A stretch of 64,000 bases of DNA from contig NZ_SNUE01000004.1 in the NCBI RefSeq assembly GCF_012027425.1, forward strand, positions 49,887-113,886. Direction: 5' to 3'. The notes beneath the pieces were generated by a model. The model made no database searches, had not been told where the DNA came from, and saw nothing but the letters and a program-made list of their open reading frames with translations. The stretch comes from Thermococcus sp. MV5 (GTDB taxonomy: Archaea > Methanobacteriota_B > Thermococci > Thermococcales > Thermococcaceae). Below, piece by piece: positions 1 through 7,818 of the stretch; the stretch's first letter is position 1; the number at the start of each line of letters is the position of its first letter. Position numbers and translations under genes: made by a program.

Positions 1-669
1 AAGTTCCCTTACAAGGTTGCTTAGGTAGGCAATATTCTCATATCTCGGCTCTGATTTTCTACCGGGAAAATACCCATCGGGATGAGCATTCAAAGTTACA
101 ACCTTCGCTCCCATTTTTCTCAACAGATAAGGAGTTATTAAGCTTCCAGCCCCATTCCCCATGTCCAAGAGTACTTTAAGCTTGGTTTCGTGATTTACGT
201 ATCTCAGTACCTCATCAATGTATTGTTCTTTTAGATTCAAATCCCTTGCCGTTCCAATATGGTCCCATGGGCTTTTTTTATAACTCTGAGAGAATATAAT
301 TTCCTCCAGCTCCTCTTCCTGTTCTAAAAAGAATTCAATTCCTTTTTCATTGAATACTTTGATACCATTATCACTTGGTGGATTATGTGATGCTGTTATC
401 ATGACTCCTGCATCTCCAAGCTTGTTAGTAGCCCATGCCAACATTGGAGTTGGCACAAAACCTATTCTGATTACATCAATTCCTGTGCTTAGCAGTCCAC
501 TTATTAAGGCATTTTCAAGCATTATGCTTGATGTCCTGGCATCTCTACCAACTACAACTGTCCCCCTGTCGACATACGTCCCAAGGGCTTTTCCAACATT
601 TAAAGCAAGCTCTGGTGTGATCTTTGAATGAACAGGCCCTCTAATTCCCGCTGTACCAAATAGTCTCAT
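1..669 (-). CDS. Phosphomannomutase/phosphoglucomutase family protein (C-terminus cut by window edge)
   Basis: Interconverts hexose-6-phosphate and hexose-1-phosphate (alpha-D-phosphohexomutase family, cytoplasmic). The visible 223 residues open with MRLFGTAGIRG, the family N-terminus, and contain the phosphoserine loop TASHNPP near residue 92. The ATG at 669 is preceded by GGTGGTGAC, a good ribosome binding site, and a TATA-like GATATATAAAG lies near 698-708 inside the tail of the upstream gene, so it probably also has its own promoter. The coding frame stays open to base 1. In Pyrococcus a relative sits in the mannosylglycerate cluster, but whether that cluster follows here cannot be seen. 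Family certain; mannose versus glucose (or glucosamine) preference open. Confidence 0.93.
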   Translation of the reverse strand, partial: MRLFGTAGIRGPVHSKITPELALNVGKALGTYVDRGTVVVGRDARTSSIMLENALISGLLSTGIDVIRIGFVPTPMLAWATNKLGDAGVMITASHNPPSDNGIKVFNEKGIEFFLEQEEELEEIIFSQSYKKSPWDHIGTARDLNLKEQYIDEVLRYVNHETKLKVLLDMGNGAGSLITPYLLRKMGAKVVTLNAHPDGYFPGRKSEPRYENIAYLSNLVREL

Positions 670-708
670 GTCACCACCATGCTAATGTTGGAACTTGCTT
701 TATATATC
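667..708 (-). promoter_or_regulatory. Putative promoter and RBS of the phosphohexomutase gene
   Basis: On the minus strand a TATA-like GATATATAAAG (about 698-708) is followed about 30 bases later by a GGTGGTGAC ribosome binding site and the ATG at 669. The element lies over the last codons of the UPF0146 gene, suggesting an internal promoter in an otherwise co-oriented group. Confidence 0.45.
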
Positions 709-1116
709 TTTTTGATGAGGGTTCCATACATATATAGGAATTCCTCTATAGTTTTCAAGCTTCAAAAATCTTGGCATGCCATCAAGAGAAAATGGAACAA
801 TATATACGGGAATTTTCAGTGTTTTTCCCAATTCTAAAATGGGTTTAATAAGCTCTGGAGTTGGTCGAATTGAATATATTACCTCAGCACCTCTATAGAT
901 TGTCAAGTTAGGAGAAAATATATTATCAATACATGCCTTAAGACCAAATTCTCTGGCTTTTTTAACAGCTTCTGGGTTCCAATCCACAACAATAATCTCT
1001 CTTCCTAGCTTTTTTAGTTTTATGGCAATTTTAAAGTTAAATCCCACTCCTACCTCTATTAGCTTTCCCTTTGGGTGCCTGTCATTTAAAAATATAGCGA
1101 TCTCCTCAAAACCCAT
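700..1116 (-). CDS. UPF0146 family protein
   Basis: 138-residue protein of the archaeal UPF0146 family, function unknown. The N-terminal half resembles a Rossmann/SAM-methyltransferase motif I (KLIEVGVGFNFKIA, residues about 18-31) followed by an acidic strand (IIVVDWNP), but the length is too short for a complete classical methyltransferase. No Shine-Dalgarno precedes the ATG at 1116. A TATA-like CTTTTTAAC at about 1139-1147 would place the transcription start at or beside the ATG, so a leaderless message is plausible. It lies between the CBM48-like/TOBE gene and the phosphohexomutase, all on the minus strand. Confidence 0.8.
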   Translation of the reverse strand: MGFEEIAIFLNDRHPKGKLIEVGVGFNFKIAIKLKKLGREIIVVDWNPEAVKKAREFGLKACIDNIFSPNLTIYRGAEVIYSIRPTPELIKPILELGKTLKIPVYIVPFSLDGMPRFLKLENYRGIPIYVWNPHQKDI

Positions 1117-1151
1117 GAAAAATACAAGAAAAAGAAAGGTTAAAAAGCTTT

Positions 1152-1466
1152 TCAGAATATTGCCTTTTCACTTCTCTTATCAAAGATGTGAATCTTCTTC
1201 ATATCAAAAACAACGTCGACCTCTTGTCCCTCCTTAACCAAAGATTCAGGGGGGAATTTACCAATAAAGCTTAAATCACCAACTCTTAAATGGACAATCT
1301 TTATACTCCATCTACTTCCTTGTCCTTCCATCCTAAAGCTCCCTTCATTAAATGCATTGAAATTTCCCAGAAGATAAGCATACGTACCACTCTTCGGTAT
1401 TGAAAATTCCACGATTCCAACTTTTCCTAAATATTCATCATTTCTAAAGCCGAAAATTTTATACAT
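1152..1466 (-). CDS. Small protein: CBM48-like (glycogen-binding E-set) segment fused to a MalK-type TOBE tail
   Basis: About 104 residues. Residues about 14-50 (VEFSIPKSGTYAYLLGNFNAF, then FRMEG and W) follow the pattern of CBM48/AMPK-beta glycogen-binding domains (YLvGdFN-W). The C-terminal half (GDLSFIGKFPPE, EGQEVDVVFD, KKIHIFDKRSEKAI) aligns with the TOBE end of the sugar ABC ATPase encoded at 9249-10334 (GDVFVKIFAPEG, DKVILFDKKTEKAL). There is no nucleotide-binding part. The ATG at 1466 is chosen because AGGGGTG precedes it at good spacing; a GTG at 1475 falls inside that site. It is divergent from TrmBL1 and near glycogen synthase, suggesting a carbohydrate-sensing or accessory role. 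That role is inference. Confidence 0.7.
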   Translation of the reverse strand: MYKIFGFRNDEYLGKVGIVEFSIPKSGTYAYLLGNFNAFNEGSFRMEGQGSRWSIKIVHLRVGDLSFIGKFPPESLVKEGQEVDVVFDMKKIHIFDKRSEKAIF

Positions 1467-1489
1467 ACTAAACACCCCTAATGATTATA

Positions 1490-1506
1490 TATCACCTCTA
1501 ATGTTT
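1490..1506. promoter_or_regulatory. Weak TGM-like operator candidate in the trmBL1 divergent promoter
   Basis: TATCAC-CTCTA-ATGTTT matches the Thermococcales Glycolytic Motif (TATCAC-N5-GTGATA), the known binding site of TrmBL1, at 9 of 12 defined positions. It lies between the divergent starts of trmBL1 and the small CBM48-like/TOBE gene. The left half-site is perfect and the right half is poor, so autoregulation by TrmBL1 is possible but weakly supported. Confidence 0.35.
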
Positions 1507-1550
1507 AAATTATTAGTAGTGAATATTAAAAATTTTTAGGAGGAGGAAAA

Positions 1551-2576
1551 ATGAGAGAAGAAGAGATAATTAAAATGCTACAGAAGCTTGGTTTAACAAA
1601 ATATGAAAGCCTAGCCTATATAACCCTTCTAAAACTTGGCACAAGCAAAGCTACAGACCTTACAAAAGAAAGTGGGATTCCCCACACTAGAATATACGAC
1701 GTTCTCAGCTCTCTTCATAGAAAAGGATTCGTCGATATAATGCATGGTACTCCAAGGATGTATAAACCAGTAAACCCAGAACTTGTTTTTGAAAAATTAA
1801 AAGAAGAAATAATAAACGATATTAGAGTTATAAAGGACGCCCTCCTGGAATTATATAAATCCGTCCACGGAGAAGATATTCCAGAAATTTGGACAATCCA
1901 TGGATTCGAAAACACCCTCGAAAGGGCAGAATACATAGTGAGAAGTGCCAGAAGAGAAGTGTTAATAAATACTCCATTTGAATTCCTTACACTACTCAAG
2001 GATGAGATTAGAAAGAGAAAGGATATAATCTTCGTCATTGTAAGTAACTTTGATGAAATTCCAGACTGGTTAAATAGAGAGAATATTATCCTAGCCAAGA
2101 GTGGAGGAGCCCCCTGGCTAATGGCAACTTGGGTTATTGGGGATATTGACTATGCCCTTTTCTTTGGAGCTCTTCCAAAAGATCGGAGAAGGGAAAAGTT
2201 TTACTCCTTCTGGGGTAAGTCTCCAAAATTAATCCAAAACTACATGCACTGGTTTTATACAATGTATTTTGATAACAGTGAGGTCGTGAAGCCTGTTGAT
2301 TATGAAAAACTTAAAAAACCTTTTGAAATAGCAAATATAAGAACTCTCATAACTATTCTTAATCAAACAAAACTACCTAAAACTATGGAAATCATTGGTC
2401 ATTTTGTTGATACCCGAGAAGAGGCAACTATCAAGGGCAAGGTAACAGAGTATGAGTACACTGCCCTAACCGCCAGCATAACACTTATAGGTGAGGATGG
2501 GAAGGCATGGAAAATTGGAGGATTGGGAAGCTATTTTGAGGATATAGAAGGAGAAAAGTTCATCCTCCTTGAATAA
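1551..2576 (+). CDS. trmBL1: TrmB family sugar-sensing transcriptional regulator (TrmBL1-like)
   Basis: Global regulator of sugar metabolism in Thermococcales; family members bind the TGM operator and respond to maltose-type ligands. The 341 residues show an N-terminal winged helix (about 5-75, with LTKYESLAYITLLKLG and the recognition region GIPHTRIYDVLSSL), a central region, and a C-terminal TrmB sugar-binding domain (about 245-341). The ribosome binding site AGGAGGAGG sits 4 bases before the ATG. glgA follows 34 bp downstream on the same strand. Length and sequence fit Pyrococcus TrmBL1 rather than the mal-operon TrmB. A TGM-like site between the ABC importer and ino1 gives it a candidate target in this window. 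Confidence 0.9.
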   Translation: MREEEIIKMLQKLGLTKYESLAYITLLKLGTSKATDLTKESGIPHTRIYDVLSSLHRKGFVDIMHGTPRMYKPVNPELVFEKLKEEIINDIRVIKDALLELYKSVHGEDIPEIWTIHGFENTLERAEYIVRSARREVLINTPFEFLTLLKDEIRKRKDIIFVIVSNFDEIPDWLNRENIILAKSGGAPWLMATWVIGDIDYALFFGALPKDRRREKFYSFWGKSPKLIQNYMHWFYTMYFDNSEVVKPVDYEKLKKPFEIANIRTLITILNQTKLPKTMEIIGHFVDTREEATIKGKVTEYEYTALTASITLIGEDGKAWKIGGLGSYFEDIEGEKFILLE

Positions 2577-2610
2577 CCTATACAAAACTGAGAAATAGGG
2601 GGTCTATATT

Positions 2611-3981
2611 ATGAAAATACTAATATTGGGATTTGAATATTTACCAACAAAAGTCGGAGGGCTGGCAGAAGCTATAACAAGCATTGCTGAAACCTTAGCA
2701 AAACTTGGCAACGAAGTTTGGGTGTTTACACCTTCCCACGGACATATAGAAGGCGAAAGGATACTAAAATTTGAGATTGCGATTTATAATGGGAAGGAGA
2801 CGATACAAGTGTATGAGAGACACCAAAATGGAGTTAGAGTATTCGCTATAAGCAGTCCCCTCCTAGATAACAAGGATGTTTATGGACCAGGATGGGAAGG
2901 AATGCTGGGCAAAGCGATACAATTTGGAAAAGCCACAGTTGGACTTTTAAATTTCCTCATAGAGCGGGAAGGAAAGCCAGATGTCCTACATTTCCACGAC
3001 TGGCACACTGTCTTTGCGGGTGCTTTAATTAAGAAATACTTCCAACTTCCGACAGTCTTTACAATTCACCGATTAAACAAGTCCAAAGTCCCAGCATATT
3101 ACTTCCACAATGCTCACTTAGGAGAACTCGCACCATACCCCGATATAGATCCCGAACATGTAGGAGCATACATAGCAGATTTAGTTACGACAGTGAGCAG
3201 AACTTATTTGTGGGAAGAATGGGAGTTTTATAAGAACTTTGAGGGAAAAGCAACATATGTTTATAATGGCATAGCCTGTGATTTTTGGAATGAGGAATTA
3301 TTAGAAAATAAAGATCTCCCAAGGGAAGAAAGAAGGAAAAAGATCCTAGAGAGCCTAGGCTTAAGCGATGGTATTACATTTATGTTCATTGGTAGATTTG
3401 ACAGAGGCCAGAAAGGTGTCGATACCCTTCTAAAAGCAATTGAAACTATCGCACACAAACATCCAAGTGAATTCTTAAAGATGCGCTTTCTCATAATAGG
3501 AAAAGGGGATCAAGAGCTCGAAAATTGGGCTCATACTTTGGGAGCTAAGTACCCAGAAAACATCAAAGTAATAACCGAGATGCTAAAGAGAGAATTTACA
3601 AGAGAACTTTATGGTAGTGTTGACTTTATAATTGTTCCATCATACTTTGAGCCTTTTGGGCTTGTACAGATGGAGGCAATGTGTTTAGGAGCAATTCCCA
3701 TAGGTTCAGCTGTTGGAGGAATAAAAGACACTATAATAAGCCTAGATGAAGATACAGAAAACGCTACTGGATTGCTAGTCCCACCAAAAGATCCCAATGC
3801 TCTTGCACAGGCTATTTTGAGAATGAGTAAGCTAAAAGAAGAGAACTCAGAAATCCTCGAAAAGATGCGTCAAAATGGCAAAAAACGCTCAAAAGAGGTT
3901 TTTACATGGGAAAACGCTTGTAAGAGATATCTAAAAGCCTATAGAAATAATATAGACAAAGCTGTGGAGTTTTTAAGATAA
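2611..3981 (+). CDS. glgA: Glycogen synthase (GT5 family)
   Basis: Transfers glucose from a nucleotide sugar to glycogen. The 456-residue GT-B protein is close in length and sequence to the Pyrococcus abyssi enzyme. The N-terminal KVGGLAEA (residues 14-21) is the sugar-nucleotide binding motif of starch/glycogen synthases. DVLHFHDWHTVFAGAL is near residue 125. The C-terminal lobe begins with FMFIGRFDRGQKG (about 258) and carries EPFGLVQMEAMCLG (about 347), the catalytic E-x7-E region. A GGGGG element upstream of the ATG serves as ribosome binding site. It is probably cotranscribed with trmBL1 (34-bp gap), linking storage synthesis to sugar sensing. Confidence 0.95.
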   Translation: MKILILGFEYLPTKVGGLAEAITSIAETLAKLGNEVWVFTPSHGHIEGERILKFEIAIYNGKETIQVYERHQNGVRVFAISSPLLDNKDVYGPGWEGMLGKAIQFGKATVGLLNFLIEREGKPDVLHFHDWHTVFAGALIKKYFQLPTVFTIHRLNKSKVPAYYFHNAHLGELAPYPDIDPEHVGAYIADLVTTVSRTYLWEEWEFYKNFEGKATYVYNGIACDFWNEELLENKDLPREERRKKILESLGLSDGITFMFIGRFDRGQKGVDTLLKAIETIAHKHPSEFLKMRFLIIGKGDQELENWAHTLGAKYPENIKVITEMLKREFTRELYGSVDFIIVPSYFEPFGLVQMEAMCLGAIPIGSAVGGIKDTIISLDEDTENATGLLVPPKDPNALAQAILRMSKLKEENSEILEKMRQNGKKRSKEVFTWENACKRYLKAYRNNIDKAVEFLR

Positions 3982-4011
3982 TGTTCTTTTTTATAATTTT
4001 GGGGTGAGAAT

Positions 4012-4464
4012 ATGAACTGTCCATTCTGCATTCCAACTCAAGGGGCCCTCCTTTACGAAGATGAAAAGATTAGGATTTTGATAGATTCATATCCAGCGAA
4101 CAAAGGCCATTTACTTGTAGTTCCAAAAAGACACGTAGAGAAGCTGGAGGATTTAAGAGAAGATGAAAAATTTGCCCTTTTAAAAGGAATTGAAATCTCA
4201 ATCCAAAACCTCAAAAAACTTCTAAATCCCGATGGATTCAATATAGGAATTAACCTTGGGGAAGCTGCAGGACAGACAGTTCCTCATCTCCATATACACA
4301 TTATTCCTCGATATAATGGAGATAGCACCTTCCCCAGAGGAGGCATACGAAAGGCTGTTATTAATGTTGAGGATGAGAACTTAAGTCTTAAGGAAAAATG
4401 GATAAAGAACAGACTAAAAGAAGACGAAAAGAAGAAACTGGTGGAATTATTCCGCAACATCTAA
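4012..4464 (+). CDS. HIT family hydrolase
   Basis: Histidine-triad nucleotide hydrolase or transferase, 150 residues. The catalytic triad HLHIHIIPR lies near residues 92-100, and an N-terminal CPFC (residues 3-6) is the usual Zn-type cysteine pair. Substrates in the family are nucleoside phosphoramidates, dinucleoside polyphosphates or similar; which applies here is not visible. The ATG at 4012 is preceded by GGGGTGAG. It follows glgA by 30 bp. The 3' end overlaps the convergent MazG-YbaK gene by 18 bp. Confidence 0.92.
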   Translation: MNCPFCIPTQGALLYEDEKIRILIDSYPANKGHLLVVPKRHVEKLEDLREDEKFALLKGIEISIQNLKKLLNPDGFNIGINLGEAAGQTVPHLHIHIIPRYNGDSTFPRGGIRKAVINVEDENLSLKEKWIKNRLKEDEKKKLVELFRNI

Positions 4465-5199
4465 AAGCTCAGCCTTTTGAAACTCTAGGATTTTCTTTGG
4501 ACTGAGCTTACTTAATCTATCTATTCTCCCCCCTCCCCCGATTACGAATTCTTTCTCAAGAACTTTTTCATCCATTATTGTTCTTATGGGAACTCCTACT
4601 GGTGGAACTTCACCAACTTTATATCCCGTAATCCTCTCAACTTCTTTGGCTTTTGCCATTCTAACGTTCCCAAAGACCTTTTTTAATTTTTCAATGCTCG
4701 CCTTTGATTTTCCATCCACTATAACAAGAATAGGTTCACTTTCATTTACTATAAAAACCAGAGATTTAATTATCTGATCTGGTTGAACACCAAGAAGTTT
4801 CACAACTTGTTTTACACTCTTAACTTCTCCTTTCGGTTCTATTATCTCCCCTCCAAGCTCTTTCACTATTTCTTCGATCACTATTTCTTTTACAGGATAT
4901 TTTTCGTTATTCTTCCTCAACTTTTCTTCTACTGCCTTATCTAGATCTATTCCCAGTTCATGAGCTAAGATAACAAGGTAAATTATTATATCCGCCATCT
5001 CCTCTTCAATTTTTTCCTGTACTTCCTTGTTTTTGATCTTTTCAAAGATTTCATCGTTCGTTTCCCACTGGAAATGTTCCAAAAGTTCCCCAAGTTCGAT
5101 TGCTAATGAGATTGCAAGGTTCTTTGGGGTATGGTATTTTCTCCAGAGTCTTTCATCCCTGAACCTGATTACTTTTTCTTCAATTCCCTTAAAATTCAT
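4447..5199 (-). CDS. Fusion of a MazG-like nucleotide pyrophosphohydrolase and a YbaK/ProX-type aminoacyl-tRNA deacylase
   Basis: 250 residues with two recognisable halves. Residues about 1-105 are an all-alpha MazG/RS21-C6-like NTP pyrophosphatase, with the metal-binding acidic patches ELGELLEHFQW and EEEMADIIIYL. Residues about 110-245 are a YbaK/aminoacyl-tRNA editing domain (IKSLVFIV, ILVIVDGKSKASIEKL, GYKVGEVPPVGVP). The first half would remove abnormal or excess NTPs or dCTP; the second would hydrolyse mischarged tRNA. The combination joins two quality-control activities in one chain. It overlaps the upstream small gene by 11 bp (same operon) and the HIT gene by 18 bp (convergent). Domain calls are firm; substrates are not. 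Confidence 0.85.
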   Translation of the reverse strand: MNFKGIEEKVIRFRDERLWRKYHTPKNLAISLAIELGELLEHFQWETNDEIFEKIKNKEVQEKIEEEMADIIIYLVILAHELGIDLDKAVEEKLRKNNEKYPVKEIVIEEIVKELGGEIIEPKGEVKSVKQVVKLLGVQPDQIIKSLVFIVNESEPILVIVDGKSKASIEKLKKVFGNVRMAKAKEVERITGYKVGEVPPVGVPIRTIMDEKVLEKEFVIGGGGRIDRLSKLSPKKILEFQKAELLDVAE

Positions 5200-5476
5200 G
5201 TGTCTTCATCTCCCGCATAACTCTCAAGTATTCTAGAAGCTCTTTCAACTCTTCTTTTGATAACCTTTCCTCCACATCCTCATCCGCACTAAAAGTCGAT
5301 AGATACTCCCTTATTTTATTCAGCTTCTCAAGTTCATCTTCCAGTTCAAGGGACCTTTTAGTGAACTCCCACGAAGTGTGTGGGCTCTCAAAGATCCTCT
5401 GCTTACTACTTACTATCGCTATCTTTACATTTGCTATTGCATCATCAACCAGTTTGATCAACTCTTCTATTTTCAT
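5189..5476 (-). CDS. Conserved hypothetical protein, helical, 95 aa
   Basis: I do not recognise a family. The sequence is highly charged and predicted all-helical, with heptad-like leucines (LELEDELEKLNKIREYL and LSKEELKELLEYLRVMREM), suggesting a small coiled-coil or helical-hairpin protein. It overlaps the MazG-YbaK gene start by 11 bp, so the two are translationally coupled and probably act together. The ATG at 5476 follows GACGGTGTG, a plausible ribosome binding site. Confidence 0.7.
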   Translation of the reverse strand: MKIEELIKLVDDAIANVKIAIVSSKQRIFESPHTSWEFTKRSLELEDELEKLNKIREYLSTFSADEDVEERLSKEELKELLEYLRVMREMKTHEF

Positions 5477-5550
5477 TTTTCACACCGTCAAGAGTTAACA
5501 GACAAATTATTTAAAGTTTAATTTAGGAAAAATAAAATGAGGTGGGTCGA

Positions 5551-5808
5551 ATGGACCTCGACCTATTTATGGAAAAGTATGGATTCAAAATCCTCCTTGG
5601 AATAATGGCCCTTGTAATACTCGGCCTTTTTGTAGTGCCTCTATTGGGAATGGTAGAACTCATAAAGAGATTTGGCCTTGAGATAGGACTCTTCATGATC
5701 ATAATAGCCGCTCTCTATGGTTTTATCGTTTGGAGAAGAACTTCCGAAGCTTATGCAGAGGCCCATGGCAAGTATTTCTATGACGATAAATGGTATAAAA
5801 GAAAATAA
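5551..5808 (+). CDS. Small membrane protein with two predicted transmembrane helices
   Basis: 85 residues. Two hydrophobic segments (about 11-32, ILLGIMALVILGLFVVPLLG; about 41-58, GLFMIIIAALYGFIV) are followed by a polar tail rich in Tyr and Lys (YFYDDKWYKRK). Function unknown. The start is placed at the ATG 5551 because GAGGTGGG precedes it at the right distance; a GTG at 5542 lies inside that site. It is transcribed divergently from the 5189-5476 gene and convergently with iorA. Confidence 0.65.
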   Translation: MDLDLFMEKYGFKILLGIMALVILGLFVVPLLGMVELIKRFGLEIGLFMIIIAALYGFIVWRRTSEAYAEAHGKYFYDDKWYKRK

Positions 5809-5855
5809 AGTTGCTCTTTCTTCCGAGAGCATCGACCTAAAGGGTAGGGAGGAGG

Positions 5856-7742
5856 TCACTCTCGACTTGGATATATAATCGCATCAAAAGGACACAACTG
5901 TTCGCAAAGTCCACAACCAGTGCATATAAGCGAGTCAATTCTCATTTTGCCACTTTCGCTATCAAAGACTAATGCAGGACATCCTGTTAACAAAGCACAC
6001 GCTTTACACCCAGTACACTTACTTTCAATAACCACTGGAATTTCTCCAACTTCACCTCTCCTTATAACTGGAATTATGCATTCCCTCTTTGCTATGATAA
6101 CCGCTGGTCCTTTGGCCTGCATTGCTTCTCTTATAGCTTCTTTTGTAGCTTTGAGATCATATGGATCAACTGTTTTCACGTACTTAACTCCTAATGCTTT
6201 CACAAGAGATTCAATATTTATTTCATTGAACTTCCTACCGGTTTCACTTCCCCCAGTTCCAGGATGTGGTTGATGTCCAGTCATTGCCGTTGTTCTATTA
6301 TCAAGAATCATGATAAGAACATCAAGATCCTTGTAAACGGCATCTACAAGTGGCTGTAGTCCATTGTGGAAGAATGTAGAATCTCCTATTGTTGCTATTA
6401 TTTTCTTACCCATTGCTATGCTCTGCCCGTTTGCTAAGCTTATACTCGCCCCCATTACATATTCAGTCCATATTGCCTCTAAGGGGGGAAGGAGTGATAG
6501 GGCATAACATCCTATGTCCCCGTGGATTGGGAGTTCATCCTTCTTGAACTTTAACTTCCTAAGAGCATCAAGCAGAGCCCTATAAGACCCTCTATGTGGA
6601 CAACCTGGACACATGGTTGGTGGTCTTGAAGGGGCCAACTTCTCAGCTTCTTCCACCTCCTTAGGCTTCACGTACTCTTCTCCTTCATCACCAAGGATAT
6701 TTAAGAGGGTATTTTTTACAATTCTCGGAGTCAGTTCTCCTTCAAGAGGTAAATGTCCAGTTCTCTTCCCATAAATTGGAATTAATATTCCCTCCTCATA
6801 AGCAACAATTTTGACCTCTTCCTCTAAAAAAGGAGCTCCATCTTCAATCACTATAACCTTCTTGACACTTCTTAAGAAGTCCACTACAAGTTTTCTGGGT
6901 AGGGGATAAGGAGTTGAAAGTTTCAAGATCTTAAAGTTATCTCCCATCTTTGAGGTGACCTCTTTAACATAGTTATATGGCGTTCCCTCAGTTATGATTC
7001 CTATCTCTCCCCCTCCTTCGATCCAATTAAATGGAATGCTCTCAAATTCAAGTTCAATCTCCTTTAATGTTTGATTAAGCCATTTATGTCTCTCAAGATT
7101 ACCTTTCATTGAAGCTCTCACGTATCTCTGAATGTCTTTTTTAAATTTAGGCTCTCTATTGAGGTTAATAAACTCGCCAACTTCAACATCTGCAGTGGTA
7201 TGATTAACCCTAGTAGTTGTCCTGAAAATAACTGGGACTTTGTACTTCTCACTAAGCTCATAGGCGTATTTTACTAGATCATGCGCCTCCTGGACATCTG
7301 CAGGCTCCAATACTGGCAATAGAGCAATCTTACCATAATACCTGTCATCTTGCTCTGTTTGAGATGTGTGAGGACCAGGATCATCCGCAACTAAAATAAC
7401 TAATCCTCCTTCAACCCCAGAATAAGCCAAGCTCATTAAAGGATCAGCCGCAACATTAAGTCCAACACATTTCATAGTTACAAGGGTCCTGAGGCCAGTA
7501 TACGCAACACCCGCAGCCTCTTCAAGTGCAACCTTTTCATTAGGTGCCCATTCTGCAAAAACTTCTGGGTTTAACCTAGCTATTGTTTCAATAACCTCAG
7601 TGGAGGGTGTTCCTGGATAACCAGTGGCAAATGAAATGCCGCTCTCTAAAGCTCCATACGCAATCGCTTCATTCCCCATGAGAAGCTTTTTATTTGAAAC
7701 TTTAGGAACATCAACCAAGGACTGTGAATTCGCTATTTCCAT
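5856..7742 (-). CDS. iorA: Indolepyruvate:ferredoxin oxidoreductase, alpha subunit (IorA)
   Basis: Oxidatively decarboxylates aryl pyruvates to aryl-acetyl-CoA with ferredoxin as acceptor, in peptide and amino-acid fermentation. About 628 residues. The N-terminal pyrimidine/CoA domain contains TGYPGTPSTEV; the TPP-binding half contains MCPGCPHRG (about 380) and GDIGCYAL (about 412). The C-terminus has a two-cluster ferredoxin domain (CTGCKAC and CTGCGLCEQLCPF). The ATG at 7742 is preceded by GGTGGTG; a TTG at 7754 is an alternative. The beta subunit gene iorB, which normally adjoins iorA in Thermococcales, is absent on both sides, so the partner must be encoded elsewhere or this is a paralogue. 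Confidence 0.92.
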   Translation of the reverse strand: MEIANSQSLVDVPKVSNKKLLMGNEAIAYGALESGISFATGYPGTPSTEVIETIARLNPEVFAEWAPNEKVALEEAAGVAYTGLRTLVTMKCVGLNVAADPLMSLAYSGVEGGLVILVADDPGPHTSQTEQDDRYYGKIALLPVLEPADVQEAHDLVKYAYELSEKYKVPVIFRTTTRVNHTTADVEVGEFINLNREPKFKKDIQRYVRASMKGNLERHKWLNQTLKEIELEFESIPFNWIEGGGEIGIITEGTPYNYVKEVTSKMGDNFKILKLSTPYPLPRKLVVDFLRSVKKVIVIEDGAPFLEEEVKIVAYEEGILIPIYGKRTGHLPLEGELTPRIVKNTLLNILGDEGEEYVKPKEVEEAEKLAPSRPPTMCPGCPHRGSYRALLDALRKLKFKKDELPIHGDIGCYALSLLPPLEAIWTEYVMGASISLANGQSIAMGKKIIATIGDSTFFHNGLQPLVDAVYKDLDVLIMILDNRTTAMTGHQPHPGTGGSETGRKFNEINIESLVKALGVKYVKTVDPYDLKATKEAIREAMQAKGPAVIIAKRECIIPVIRRGEVGEIPVVIESKCTGCKACALLTGCPALVFDSESGKMRIDSLICTGCGLCEQLCPFDAIIYPSRE

Positions 7743-7818
7743 AGACACCACCAAAGCTTTTTCAATTTAGACCTATAAAACTTATAGTTCGGAAAAAAGA
7801 TTTAGAAATCGAAAATTT

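Noticed and set aside
1715..2098. Antisense open frame inside trmBL1
   Set aside because: Shadow of a clearly coding gene; hydrophobic low-complexity translation typical of antisense frames. The same applies to other long antisense frames inside the ATPase, SecD, RND and surface-protein genes.
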